From NCBI GenBank assembly GCA_034440575.1, contig JAOTOL010001336.1:590501-654500 (forward strand): DNA of 64,000 nt. Direction: 5' to 3'. The notes under the pieces are model-generated. The model saw only the letters and a program-made list of their open reading frames with translations, made no database searches and was not told the origin of the DNA. Shown piece after piece: positions 1-13,131 of the stretch. A program made the translations under genes and the position numbers. Every line of letters starts with the position of its first letter. Position 1 is the first letter of the stretch. This DNA is from Imbricaverruca yamaguchii. Its lineage: Eukaryota > Arthropoda > Thecostraca > Neoverrucidae.

Positions 1-593
1 GGTATGCGAAGGTGCAGCTAAGAGGGAGAGGGTCCGTGGCCCAGGGTTCTCCAATTAGCAACCAAAAGTACACTAGATGAAATAAGAAAACTTGACATTA
101 TCATCATGAAAAACAGAACATTTTCAGCGCACCTAACGTGCCGAAGGCTTTCTCTGTTTTCTGATATTATACGGGACGTCAGGCCTTACTTTAAAAAATA
201 CAATCTTGACTTCGCCACTGTGTGCATGTGATGCTGATGTGTGCCTGGGTGATCGATAACCACGGGCTCACCCGTTGGTCGTTTTGAATCCGCTGGTCTC
301 TTGCCGCAGCCGATTCAAAACGACCGCGCAGAGGACCATATTTAGCGTGTGGGTGCGTTCCCAAGTGTGTCTAGGCCGTCTCCATGGTGACGGGCGTGGG
401 CAACAAGCGGTGGCTGGCGGCCCCGCGGGCGACCAATCGCTGGCGGGGTTCCGTCGCCCGAGGGTGTGTGAATTTGCAGTCCCATCCAGCGTGGGAGTGG
501 GGGCTACACGACGCCAGGCGGCGAGGTGACAACGCACTCGGCTTACTATTGTACCTGCACAGGTGTGTATTTCTCTGCTGTTTCCACTGCTGA

Positions 594-627
594 TAATTTC
601 TGAGGTCGAGGCGTGCCTCAGAAATTA
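594..627. repeat. Perfect 12-bp stem hairpin
   Basis: TAATTTCTGAGG at 594-605 is the exact reverse complement of CCTCAGAAATTA at 616-627, with a 10-base loop. No terminator or RNA gene context is visible in this eukaryotic sequence. Confidence 0.7.
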
Positions 628-1689
628 CCCTATGCTGTCCAGGCGAAGTGGTCACCCATACTTTCACAACTTCGGTACACGTCTGAAGTGCAGGTGTGTA
701 CCTACCGCTCCGGTTCACCATTTATTTCAATGTGCTGGAACCAGTGCAATTACTCTGAATTTTGTGCATTTATCCTAGCATCTCCTTTCATTCTACGTTC
801 CCAACGAATACATATTTTGGCGACTAGTTGTAGCGATATGTTGCACGCCATGTTGCATTCCAATGCAGATCCGTATGGATCATGCAATATTGCCAATGAA
901 ATAAGAGACATAGTATCTTATTTATTTAATATATGTATTCATGTCACAGGAGTCACCGTTTGTGAAGCATCCTTACCAGTCTTGCATTCAACTACGGTTG
1001 GCCTACGAGTGTACGCATGCATGCGTACGTGCTCTCTCGATGTGTATCGCGCGTGAGGGCTACGATACAACATGCGCAGGCTTTCGGACATGGTTGGAGA
1101 TCCTGGCTCAGTCGGGTCTTTCGTTAACCACAGGCAGAGCCGCAGTATTTTGGGAACATTGTTGTTAGAAACCTGACGGTGTTTGGGTCTAGCCGTGCTT
1201 CAAGAAAAAGTCACCGAAAAGCCGCCCACTTGACGAGCATTAGCGAAAGAAAATAATGCATGAGGTCAGTGCAAAGCAGACACAAATGAGCTGGAACAAC
1301 TTAATGGGAATATGTAGCAATTAACGACCCGCCCTCCTAGGCTTAGCAACCAAAGGATGAAACGTTCTAGAGGCTTCACCTTTCAGTGAGGCTCAGGGGC
1401 GTATTAAGACGCAAGTCGGTAAAAGTATCAGCAATTTCTGAGGACAAGTGCCGAACTTAGATTAAGAAGGTTAGCATTTAACTTCGCTTTGTTTTTGCCC
1501 CCGTATAGACGCATCGCAATGCTTAGGTCTGATGGCCAGAAAATTCGCAGCATATTAATGCGATAGAAAACATTGCAGTTCTATTCTTGTTTCCCTAGCA
1601 AAGGTGCACGAAACCGTTGGCATTATCCCTCTGTGATGTGATTTTATTTCACAATTACACTTTCATGACGCACTGAAAAATGCGCCATT

Positions 1690-1965
1690 AAGGGCCCTAG
1701 ATGAGCGAGAACATTACGCTGGCTATGTAGCCCCGTGGTCGCAGGTGCTGGTTCAGGGATCATAGGCGGATAGTAAGGCGCCATTGAGGGTGCTGCATGA
1801 GCGAGGAACCTGCCGGATGTGTGACTCCATGTCCGCAGGCTCTGGCTCAGGGATCATATCAGGCAGATAATAAGGCGACATTAAGGTGCTGCATGAGCGA
1901 GGGCATTTTGCTGGCTTTGTGACTTCATGGCCGCAGGCACTGGCTCAAGGTTTTGACGGGCAGAG
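1690..1965 (+). repeat. Imperfect 85-95 bp tandem repeat, three copies
   Basis: TGCATGAGCGAGG, a GACTCCATG-like block, CGCAGG, CTGGCTCAGGGATCAT and ATAAGGCGACATTAAGG recur three times. No open frame of interest. Confidence 0.7.
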
Positions 1966-3412
1966 AACTTGTGAACGTACAGCAACTGGGCTGGCTTGAT
2001 AGGATAGGATCACGTCAAAATTATACAGGAATGTGTCAAAAATAAACACAAAGGATTTTAACATAGTGCATTGAAATGTGAAACGCGTTCACCATATCCG
2101 AAGTGATGTAGGTCACACGTGTCGCTGTCTTCTGCACCGTAACTCTGCAGCTCATTCGACGCCACACGACAGTTCAGAGTGGCGCCTCCTGGATCGCGGT
2201 CACTGAGGCCACCTGCGTGGAGCGCAGGTTACCTGGCATGCTGTGACCACGAGACCGACGGGGGTGGCAGGCCCGCCTTTCGCTGGTGCAGGCCGGCTCA
2301 ACACTAGCTGCTTCGTCACAAAGCACAAACACAAACACAAACAAAATGATTGCAATTCAAAGAAAATATTGCGATGAAACATAAACCTGAAAATTGTTAC
2401 AGGATGTCTAATTATGGGAGGGTGAATTAGGACTTGGAATGCTGTAACAAGGAAGTTACTGCGATTTCAAAGGCGTAGCGATCAGATCCGATCCGATGGG
2501 GCCATTCTGGTGAACTGCTGTCAGACGTATATGGGGTAGATTAACTCATAGTGAACTTATACAGGAACTGAACGAGAGTAGCCTTTCTCAGGCCTCGCCC
2601 TCGTTCGTGCCAATCCCGATGCTTGCTGTGAGGTGCATAACGAGTAAGAGCTGATTGTTGAAGGTTGGTGTATTCCGTCACCACAACACAACGCGTTCAC
2701 AGATATCGAGGCTAAGGTGGAAGTATGTGCATTAACCATGTCCCGAGGTGAATATGTCGATAAGGTGCAGTTCGAAGCTACGCCCAGTGAGTCAAAGCCG
2801 TGTTTTGCCAAGTGTTGCAACCGAAGAGTGGCGGGTGGGGGGCAAACTTTGGACAAATTTAGCATTCATCCCATGGGTGTTGCGTGGAAGTATCGATTTC
2901 AAAACTGCTCTTGTACTCCTCCCCCCCCCCCACACACACACACATTCACCCTCGCTTTGGGACAGTTTCTACATCTCTAATGTCTCGATGCATAACTCAT
3001 TTATAGATTCTTATTTTTTCTTCTGTTGACACCCGTAGTAGTACAGTTCTTGTAGATGTACTCACTACTCATATTATTATATAAATGTATTCATAAATTT
3101 TTCTTCTTCTTTCACATGTCCACAGACTTCAATCCTTTAATGTTCCCAGTATTGCGGATATAATGGAATCTACGCTAAGCTTATGCTGATTTGGGTGTAA
3201 GACACAGTTGTCACTTAGTTCGCGACAAGAAAGTGGCAGAGTCCAAGTATATTTGTCAAAAAGGACATCCGTGCTACTCAGGAGTCATGTGTCTTTGAAT
3301 TGGTGAAGTTCCATTGCTGCTGAAAATACATCAGTAGTTTCTTTATTCCGATTAAATATATCATTTAAATGTAAAAACAATGTGTTATTGTAGCATATAG
3401 CTAACTGTGTAC

Positions 3413-3830
3413 ACTAGCCACCGATATGTCTGTAGTGAGCTGCAGTTGCGGCATAGCACTCGCTCGGTACCATGTCTCGGTCCTCCCGGCACAATTCTGT
3501 CGATAGTTTGTCTAGGTTGTATTCTCGCACGAGCATCATAGATGCAGTATGCACCAGCACAAGTTTTTTGTCGGTCGCACGCCAACGAGCCTCCATATAT
3601 TGTAGAATGTATTCAGTCGTGCCATGTGCACGCCAAAAGAACCCAGGAATTGAGGAACCTGGTTCCACTTGGGTCCCAACATGTGATGCGATTAGCTGGT
3701 GTAAACGGCTCTTGTGATTTTTATCAGCAGCCTTCTCGCGGACGTGGTCGAGGACGACTTTGACCGTGATTTCACCATCGCTCGGAAACAGAAGCGGCTA
3801 CTCTGTCAGAAATTGCCTTGGTGACTAATG
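3413..3830 (-). pseudogene. Unrecognised decayed coding segment
   Basis: The minus strand reads as a continuous coding-like stretch of about 125 residues from DGEITVKVVLDHVREKAADK through LIASHVGTQVEPGSSIPGF, FWRAHGTTEYILQYMEARW and LVLVHTASMMLVREYNLDKL to HYRHIGG and a stop. A frameshift near 3775 separates it from a preceding KAISDRVAASVSE segment. Composition looks like protein (no repeats, balanced residues). I do not recognise the family; it may be part of a transposon or an old gene copy. Confidence 0.4.
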
Positions 3831-4483
3831 GGAGAAGTTTCTCATTGCTTGGCATAATTCTCCCCGCTCATACTTAGAAACTGTCGAGTGCACCGGTGAA
3901 ACTTCGTAGACCGTAAGTGCTTGTAAAGTAGACATACTGCATCAGCCGATGCAGACGAGCGTCAGCCATGAAAGGGCATAGATCGCTCTGGGAGCCCCTG
4001 ACGCAGGTCGCGCGGCACAAATTCACAGCCGCGCCCCCGCACAGCAGCGGCCCGCGCGCGTATGGTTTATCGGGCGTGGCCGGCACTGCCTGTGGTGGCA
4101 GATCCGGTCCTGAGGTCGACTGCCCGCCATAGCGCTGGTGCGTGGTTCCGCTCAGTGTGTCCAGCCCTCTGCGGTAACGGCGCCCTCCCCCTGCGCGCTA
4201 CCCCCACCACCACACTGTACCAGTCACAGCGAGCCCGCCTTCGGCACTTGGATAGGGATGTTGACGGGCCTCATCGACTGGATGACGACTGTGAAATATC
4301 GAGATTCTCCGTCCATTGTATCGTAATTGAGCCGTCATGTCGGGATAATTTTGTTTTGTTCGCAGACTGCCGCTTCTGCTTGCAGCCACACCGCACTCTT
4401 CCTATATACTTATGCTGCACGCATGGATCGCATCCGAATCGTTCATTTCCTTTTGGAAGGCAATCGCATGTCAATGGCTTGAC

Positions 4484-4592
4484 GTGCACATCACTGTGAT
4501 ACTATGCGCACATGACGTGCACATCATTGTGGTGGTATGCGCACATGGTGTGTGCACCATTGTGATGTTATGCGTACATTATGTACACATAA
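4484..4592 (+). repeat. 33-bp tandem repeat, three copies
   Basis: CGTGCACATCACTGTGATAC and TATGCGCACATG recur with a 33-bp period, the third copy diverged (GTACATTATGTACACAT). Non-coding. Confidence 0.7.
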
Positions 4593-5080
4593 TTTGTGGA
4601 GTTTGTTCGAAAAGCCAATGAGAACAGCTTTGCATGCACACTACTACTGCAGCAGTTCAGGATATCCGTTGTGGTATATGCATCGATTAATGATTCATAC
4701 TGGATACTTACCACAGCAGAGATCGCAGCTACCGAAGTAGGCAGGCGGGGTAGCTGCACATCATCAACGTGTATGCGTAATCCTACTGTTTATATAGTCA
4801 GTAATAGGATATGGATCGCGCAGCGAACCCCTGCAGCGCGAGGGTGGGGAGGGGGGGGGGGCGCCACCGGAACTAACGGCCTTTGTCACCTCCGGCCACT
4901 GGATATCGACGCCGCTCTCCCCCCTCCGTTTTGCCGGCGCGGAATTCCCGACAGGTGCACCCTACCGTACGTGTTAGGTCGGCACACTCACGACTGACAT
5001 GTGATGATGGTGGCAACGGTACCGGGTCACATCTTCCCGGCAGAACAGAGGTGATGTTGATCAACCATTTATCAGGCACG

Positions 5081-5296
5081 CAGCCAACTGCCCACTGGGC
5101 TCATCATGGCTGATGCCATATCGGGTCCCACCAGGAGAGATGCATAGCCGGAACCAACTGCCCACTGGGCTCATCATGGCTGATGCCATATCGGGTCCCA
5201 CCAGGAGACATTCAGAGCAGGAGCCAACTATCCACCGGGGGCATCATATGGCTAATATCGTATCGGGTCCCACCAGAAGAGATGCAGAGCCGAAGC
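5081..5296 (+). repeat. 70-bp tandem repeat, three copies
   Basis: CCAACTGCCCACTGGGCTCA and ATATCGGGTCCCACCAGGAG repeat at about 5083, 5153 and 5223. The third copy is more diverged. A short frame across the units (PYRVPPGEMHSR) results from repetition. Confidence 0.85.
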
Positions 5297-6110
5297 TTCG
5301 ACAGATGCTCACCAGAGTGCGAAACGCTCATGCGAAATACCACCAGCTCGGAGATACTTTGGACTCCAGCAGGGTTTTACCTCAGGAAGCATTAAGTGAC
5401 AATGCGCTTGGAGATTGAGTCGGTAGGGGCTGGTGTATGACATTTTGGTTATAAGCTAGTTCAGTGCCACGGGGTCGGTAGCCTTAGCGCACTGGTAGAT
5501 CGATAATTTTTTATCGACGGTGAAGAGCTTGTTCAGGTGCGCCATTTCTTCGAAGAGGAATCACCGGTTGGACAAATTCAAGTGCGGGAAATGGGAGGAC
5601 GATGCACCCGAACCTCTCAAAGAGCGCGAATTTGTTTCAGAGGAAAATGTCGGTAGGGAGGTGCACTTGGGCATTCCGGAGGAGCGCCTTTCGCCGAAAA
5701 ATTTGAAACAGGGCAAGGAGTGCAGTCGGGCTTTTTTTAAGGGGCTTCGTTTTCGGGTGTGGGCGGCGCCTTTCCATGGTCTGGAGAGGGGGACACTCCC
5801 CGTTCCCAACAAATGTAATGTCTACCTATGTGTATTCATCAATGCCGTAGTAGAATACGTAGAGAGAACATAGAGGGGATTGCTGAGGCACGACGCGCGG
5901 ATTGTGCCACTGAGCGGACGGTCCTATTCTGATGGGAAGGCGGATCAATGCGAGCACCCATACGGCCAAGTCCTCCCGCGGTGAACCGTTGCCATCACTG
6001 CTGATGGTTTATTGACGGAATTGGAAGCGCCGGTGATTGATTGATTGGTTGCCGGGGCTTTCATGGACTTCCAGCTGCGGGACGCCTTGCGGTCGGTGAC
6101 GGTGTAGTCG

Positions 6111-6430
6111 GTCTCAGACCCCATGTGACCCGGTCAGTGTGGGCTGTGTCAGTAACGACCTCAGCTGGACTGACGGTCTCAGACCCCATGTGACCCGGTC
6201 AATGTAGTCTGTGACAGTAACGACCTCAGATGGGCTGTCGGTCTCAGACTCCGTGTGACCCGGTCAGTGTGGGCTGTGTCAGTAACGACCTCAGATGGGC
6301 TGTCGGTCTCAGACTCCGTGTGACCCGGTGTCAGTGCAGTCTGTGACAGTGGCGGCCTCAGCTGGACTGACGGTCTCAGACCCCGTGTGACCCGGTGTCA
6401 GTGCAGTCTGTGACGGTAGCGGTCCCAGCT
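6111..6430 (+). repeat. 65-bp tandem repeat, about five copies
   Basis: Units start GGTCTCAGACCCCATGTGAC at 6111, 6175, 6241, 6306 and 6372, with CAGTAACGACCTCAG in each. Upstream of the MAM gene. No coding is seen. Confidence 0.85.
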
Positions 6431-7504
6431 AGCCTGCCCCGGCCGGCCCGACCGTCAGATGGCGACCGACGGCTGGCCATTAGCGCTGTGCTGCGTACCG
6501 TCGCGCCTGTCCGCGCAATGGGAGGAGCCCTGCAGTGGTGAGTCACGAGGCCAGCTGCCTGTGACTGGCGGCGTGGCGCCGCCGAAAATGCCGCCGTACA
6601 TGGGAAATAGACGACTGGGTGGGTTTCCGGCGTCACTGGGCACACTGTCGGCCACTGCAGGTGGATGACAGTTTGACAGCTGCTGAGAGTCAGTAGCTGG
6701 ATGTCTACCGGCAGCCGACAGCTCTGCTGCTGACCTCAGAGAGGCATAGCTCTCGCCTCGCTTCAAGGCTAATTTGGCTTGTTTTTGATGATGATTTGCT
6801 AGTGCAAGCATGAGGAAGCAATTATTCCAACGCTCCATCATGCATCCATTGGTCTGTTGTGGGATTTATTTGGAACACAATGAGTGCATGACAATGCACC
6901 ACACATCTGGTCGGAATATGGTTTCCGTTTTACTGCTTTCCTGGTTTGACGATGTGGCGCTCATCTCATTCGGACTTGAACGTAATCCGAGTTTTTAGAT
7001 TTCGCCCAATAATTTGCTAATAATTCCGATTTAAATGTCAGGTTTGCTTTGAACAAAACTGTCCTCAATCATCTCGATATCGCTGGTGAAAGTTTTCTCC
7101 GAGGGCGTAGGAACATTCTAAAATAATGGTAATACTGGTAGGTTGCAAGGCCATTAAGCACGTTGGCTAGGGGAGGGGTATCTACTGAAATGTTCCACAA
7201 ATATCAGCTTTTAGGGAAAATCCACCGAAATCTGCCAATGTCTTCATGATCTTCCGTTACCCACCCTAACGCCCGTGATCGTCCGTCGCCTTTGTCACCG
7301 TCACCCGCCCTAGTGAGGATTCCTTAAGACATGTTCTTGGGGGTCAAGTCTATATTTCGTGCAGCGTCCAAAGGGTAGGTACTGCTCCGAAAGCTAACGG
7401 TCCGGACAAGTGAACAGTGCCACTCTGATCGAATATTCCCACGTCTACGCATTCCTCTCGTCTGTTCCAACACGTCTCCGAGCAGCCGTCGCCAACCACG
7501 AACG

Positions 7505-7758
7505 CTGTGTACTGGGCTGTCCTCGACAGTTGTGACCTGTGGAGGTTATGGTACACCTCCGCTGTCCTGTACTCCGTTGTCCTCCGCTGTGTACTGTGCT
7601 GTCCTCGACAGTTATGACCTGTAGAGGTTATGGTACACCTTCGCTGTCCTGTCCTCCGTTGTCCTCTGCTGTGTACTGTGCTGTCCTCAAGTTATGACCT
7701 GTGGAGGTCATGATACACCTCCACTGTGGGGGTTATGATACACGTACGCTGTCCTCAG
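7505..7758 (+). repeat. 81-bp tandem repeat running into the start-codon exon
   Basis: Three units of about 81 bp with GACCTGTGGAGGTTATGGTA, CACCTCCGCTGTCCT and TGTGTACTGTGCT. The last unit is cut short at gctgtcctcag, and the ATG of the MAM gene follows. The array may therefore lie in a 5' UTR or in an intron ending at this AG. Confidence 0.8.
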
Positions 7759-7908
7759 ATGGCCACCCTGCGCGCCGACCGCCTTCTGGCTCTGCTGTTG
7801 GTGACGACACTCGCGCCGGTGGTGACGCCGCTCTCGATAGCCAGCCATGCGGATGTGGACTTTGACGAGCTGCTCAGCCTCGAGGACATCCAACACCTGC
7901 CACTCAAG
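7759..7908 (+). CDS. MAM gene exon 1: signal peptide
   Basis: Fifty codons from ATG, ending in phase 0 at a GTAGGA donor. A basic start (MATLRADR) is followed by a hydrophobic run of Leu, Val, Ala and Thr, then small residues (PLSIASHA) suited to signal peptidase cleavage. An acidic stretch follows (DVDFDELLSLEDIQ). The ATG is immediately preceded by TCCTCAG, which could be a 3' splice site placing an intron in the 5' UTR. The 81-bp tandem repeat upstream runs directly into this boundary. Confidence 0.7.
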
Positions 7909-10900
7909 GTAGGAGGATCCAGTGTATCTGGGTCTGCTGCCGCTTGCTTCTCTATCCGGCAATCGGCCCCGTCCATACTTGGGACTCTAAATATTTTTGG
8001 GGTCCAGTATTTTATTGGTGTGGTTGTTATTTACACGGCACAGTGTTCAGGGTGCATACGTACGACAGCGTCCTTTGTCACCACACGTCATGTTGTCCAC
8101 TGCGGTCGGTATCCCGAATGCACACACGAGTGTTTAGTGTACCCTCGTTGTAGTGTAGCATCCACATCCGGAAGTTTCCCATCCAAACGTGGATCCGTGG
8201 CCCGTCCGCCCTCGGCAGACCAGCGACCCGAAGTGTCCGCTGGGCCGTCTGTCTCGCGGCAGTGCAGTGGTGCGGTGTCGACCTCGCTGTGGCCCGCGGC
8301 ACTGATCACAGACGGCGCCGGAACTGAGCGTCGCCGCGTCGCCGCCTAAAAACGCAACATGACCCCTGGTCGACTGACCGCCGCAGGCCGCGCGCCGGAA
8401 GCCGCCCATGAAAAACTGACCGGAAGCGACTAGGTGTCTGTGTGGCGGCTGGTCTGATCCGTGCGGGCGTGACATGGGTCACGGGTGTGGTGCCGGTGGT
8501 CACAGGGGTCACCGATCGGAGTCAACCGAGTACGCCTCGTCATTGCCAGTAGCAATTAAATGGGATGCCTTTCTGCACTCCCAGGAGATAGGCTGGAATT
8601 TTTCTGTTGAACTTTTGAGGCAAAAGTGTAAAACTGTAACAGAAATGATGGAGCAAAATACATATGGAGTCAGGGCCCTTTTCACGAATTTCCACAAGGG
8701 ACCGTGCCAATTCGTGCCAATTCGAACCATCATCCGGGAAATCGGATTCCGCCCCACATCCTCACCTCTCCACCCTCACATCCTCACCTCTCCACCAGCT
8801 AACACTTCGAAAATTGTCAATGACTGGGGAGGGTCATGATCATGACCGGAGGTGTGGGGGAGGGGGCGTGACCTTCCCCAGCTAAAATTCTAGAGGGGAC
8901 CCTACGTGAGGGTGCAAATATATAATAACACCACGTAAGAATGCAATGAGTAGACACGGCTATTACGGTAATAATACTGGCAGGAATAACATGTCAAGCT
9001 TCTGTTTACAGCAGCAAAGGAAAGGTGCATTAGTATGAGGAGTGTATACTTTTGATGTGCTTTAACACGCGCCCTGGAGGGCCTCTGAAAATAGCGCGCA
9101 CTGGAGGGGGGCGGATTCCGCCCCCCCTAAGATCTCAGCTCCTATGAAGGCTAGAGCAACGAAATTCACAGAGTGGATGGGCACGATAGTGAACTCTGTT
9201 GTGTGCAAAGTTCATGACCTTAGGTCAATATCTTAAAGGTCAGATGAGGTCAAAATAACAAGATTTTCTGGTTTTGCGTGGCTTGGCTTGTCATTGTTAT
9301 CGATCGCTGTGGTTGTGTTTAAATGCTCCAAAATTGGCATTAATGATGGTTTGGACATTACTAATGATGCAATACAGATGTCAGATCCGCCATTTGACCT
9401 CAGGTCACCTATATAGGAGCACTTTATTAGGTCATTACCTGCTCCAGTTACCGCAACCGGGCTCCCATCCCGACTGCTCCGTTGGGCGGCTCGGCACAAT
9501 CGGCTTCGCAAAGAAAGGAGTGAAATACATGAATAAAGTATGGAAACGCTTAGGCACGCAATGACAAACAGTAGATTTCGGGATGCATAGGGAGTAACAT
9601 GTAAAGTGACATCAATCGCATGACAGTCATTTGGATTTATGACACATTCCAGTTGACCAAGTTTGGTTCCACTAGCCTATCATGAACGTGACCTGACTTG
9701 ACCTCAGCGACATAACATGACTTTTAAATTATATAGCATAACAATATGCATCAAACAAGTCGCTATTGTTGTCAAGAACACTTCCCTATTGCCAATATAC
9801 GGGAAGCGCATCAGGACCGATTTTTGTGGTCTGGCGCTGCGAATTGTTTTTACTTTAACGGCCGCTAACTTGAAAACTTCTCGGCTGATTTGGATTTTTC
9901 TGTTTTAAACAATGCGCCGGTGATTTCTAAGCAGGTACTCAAAACATTGGGTGTATATCGGCCGGTACAATATGGAGTTACGTACGAAAAATCGGAAGGA
10001 TTGGCCGATTTCGCCATACCCCCTCTAGGGCGTGTGCTAACCTGTTATGAACTTGACCTGACTTGACCTCGGTGACTTGACATGACTGGAACAATGTAGC
10101 ATGACAATGTACATCAAACAAGTCGCTAGTTTTGCCAAGAACACCTCCTTTTTGCTAATATACGGGAAGCACATCAGCGCCGATATTTGTGATCTGGCGC
10201 TGATAAATTTGTTTGACTTTAGCGACCCCTAACTCGACAAAAGTTCGGTCGATTTTCATTTTTCTTACTTCAAAGAACGCGCCGGTCTTTTATTGGCAGG
10301 TACATAAACAATGGCGTATATCGGCCGGTAAAATGTGGAGTTATCTACGAAAAACTGGAGGGGTGGGCGGATTTCGCCCCCCCCCCCCTCCAGTGCGCGT
10401 GCTAACATCTCTAAACTATTGGCTTTTCTCTTCAATACTGCTTGCGTTGCTTTTAATTTCACACACGTCTCAAAGGAGGCGTCGCATCAAAACTAGCACG
10501 GAATCTGACCAGTGTTGCCGAACCTTGGGAAATTTCCCAATATTTTGGAAAATTAGCCTCAATCTTAGGATCTTGGGATTTTGTCTCTAATTTTGTGAAA
10601 TTATCCAACTTCAACAAACTTTCATTTATATCTTCGTGACGCCCAAAAAGGTACATAAGATGTGTTATTTTCATAGACATATTTAAAAAAAAGTTTTGTT
10701 GATTCAATGCGATTATTCGCCATGAAATCTATAACTTTTTGGCTTAGTTGATATTTAGTTAGGATTCTGCTTATCGAATTTTGTTGACACAATGTAAATT
10801 CATTGCTGTTTGTTGGCTATTTTGGGAAGATGGCCGATGTCAAGGATTGTAGACTAGTATACAAACCTTGGCCAGTGTCGGCTAAGGCTTGCATAAGGCA

Positions 10901-12602
10901 GGAGTATTTTCGTGGATACCTACTGATCTTCGTCGCCGGGTAGGTGGTGGTTAAATTATGCTCTGTGTATCAAGTGGGATTGGTTATCATAGGATGGCTT
11001 GAATCCCGAATGCCAGCGTTAGAGGTTAACGGGACGGGATTTTTATTAGGGTCCGAAGGTTCTTTTTTTCCACCGTTCCGGATTGGTAGTTCAATATTAT
11101 GTCAAAAATCATTATGTAATGGTTATGCTATTTTATTTGAAATTTAATTAAGGTTTGAGAACGGCGTCTTCTCAAAACGATGAAAATCACATGGAAAAAC
11201 CTTCTCGTCGACATTTGTGCCACATGTTTTAAAATATATCCATTGCCAACGCGCTTGTGTTTTGACGGGAAGTTAGAGTGTTTTCTGTTGGAATAAGGAA
11301 ACGGCCACCTCATCCTATCGATGCTTATTGAGTTCTAACTCTATCCATATCTGATTGAATCTTGACCTATGCCATTCCTTTACCCCCCCTCCCCCGAATA
11401 TATGGCGTCTTCCACATCCGGAGCCGGCAATGACACGCCACCCAGGAAAAAAATGGTATCCCATGGTACTAAAAGCGGACTGGTTGAAGGATCCGGAGTT
11501 CAAGGCCTGGCTCGTGCAGGACGTGGAAGACTGCGCCAGATGTCGCTGGCGTCCCTGCCGATCCACGTTCAAGGACATCAACAAGAGCGCCCTCAGGCGC
11601 CACGCCGAGAGCGATGCCCACAAGAGGGCGGTGGCAGCGTCGACTGGGACGCCGCTGACGAAGTTCTTCGCTCCCAAGTTCTTTCTTAGTAAACCCAGCC
11701 GCTACGCACGCTACCGAGGTGGCTCGCTGCGAGCTCATCGTCGCCTCCTTCGCCAAGCACGACCTGTCGTTTTGTCCTGCAAACCACTTCTGGGAGATGA
11801 TGAAGCACGTAGCACCAGACTCAGACATCCTGAAGACGGCGTCTGCAAAGCGGACCAAGGTGGCCTTCTTGACGGTGCATGGGATTGCGCGTAACGAGGC
11901 TCAGAGGGTCGCGAGCGTATGCGCGAACCGCAAGTTCAGTATCATGTGGGACGAAAGCACGGACATCTCTGTATCCCAAGTGATGGCGCTGGTGGTGAGG
12001 ATTTACGACAAAGAGGCGATGGAGACCAAGGACATGCTGTTGGACCTGGTGGAGCCGCATGATGGAACGGCCCGCTGACTCTGACGCCGTCATCTCGTCG
12101 CTAGAATCCGCCGGCATCGACAAGAAGGGCATCATCGGCCTCGGCACCGACAACTGCGCCACGATGATGGGAGTCAATGCCGGCTTCCGCAGACACCTGG
12201 AGGAGGTGGTGCCTGACGTCTTCGTCATGGGCTGCATCCGCCACTCGCTGGCACTGTGTGCCGGCCACGCCGCGCGCTGCCTGCCAAGCTGGCTAGAGGT
12301 GTTGGTGAAGGACATCGCCAGCTACTTCGCCCGCAGCCCCAAGAGACAGGACACCCTGACTGCTCCAAGAGGCCGTGAGCGCGCCCTGCCACAAGATCCC
12401 TAAGGTGGCGATGATTTGCTGGCTGTCGCGCGGGGCGGTGTTAAGTTGCATCCTGGAGCAGTGGCAGCCTGTCCAGCTACTATTCGGCGCCAAGGCGGAC
12501 ACGTCGGAGGGCATATCGACAGAGCGGCGGAGATCAGCAAGCGGATGAAGCAGTCCGGCACGAAGCAGATGATGCTGTTCGTCCACTTCGTCGTCCGAAA
12601 GG

Positions 12603-12657
<55 letters not shown>

Positions 12658-12737
12658 AGGGAGGGAGGGAGGGAGGGAGGGAGGGAGGGGAGGGAGGGAG
12701 GGAGGGAGGGAGGGAGGGAGGGAGGGAGGGAGGAGAG

Positions 12738-12807
<70 letters not shown>

Positions 12808-12879
12808 GGAGGGAGGGAGGGAGGGAGGGAGGGAGGGAGGGAGGGAGGGAGGGAGGGAGGAGGGAGGGAGGGAGGGAGG

Positions 12880-12922
<43 letters not shown>

Positions 12923-12948
12923 GGAGAGAGGGAGGGAGGGAGGGAGAG

Positions 12949-12989
<41 letters not shown>

Positions 12990-13041
12990 AGGGAGGGAGG
13001 GAGGGAGGGAGGGGAGGGAGGGAGGGAGGGAGGGAGGGAGG

Positions 13042-13131
<90 letters not shown>

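Larger units (their letters stand above)
1..3400. other. Non-coding sequence, left edge
   Basis: Apart from the hairpin at 594, the three-copy repeat at 1690 and a C-run with CA repeats at 2920-2945, I see no supported gene. The open frames present are short and lack domain patterns or splice context. Confidence 0.5.
3840..7504. other. Upstream region of the MAM gene
   Basis: A mixture of GC-rich segments (4000-4260, 6430-6660) and tandem repeats. ORFs such as 4062-4499 and 6459-6668 have no recognisable domains. An upstream exon or promoter of the MAM gene could be here but none can be supported. Confidence 0.4.

Noticed and set aside
4062..4499. Possible thrombospondin type 1 repeat (GAWFRSVCPALCGNG)
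   Set aside because: Only one short resemblance. The Trp spacing and remaining cysteines of the domain are missing and there is no splice context.
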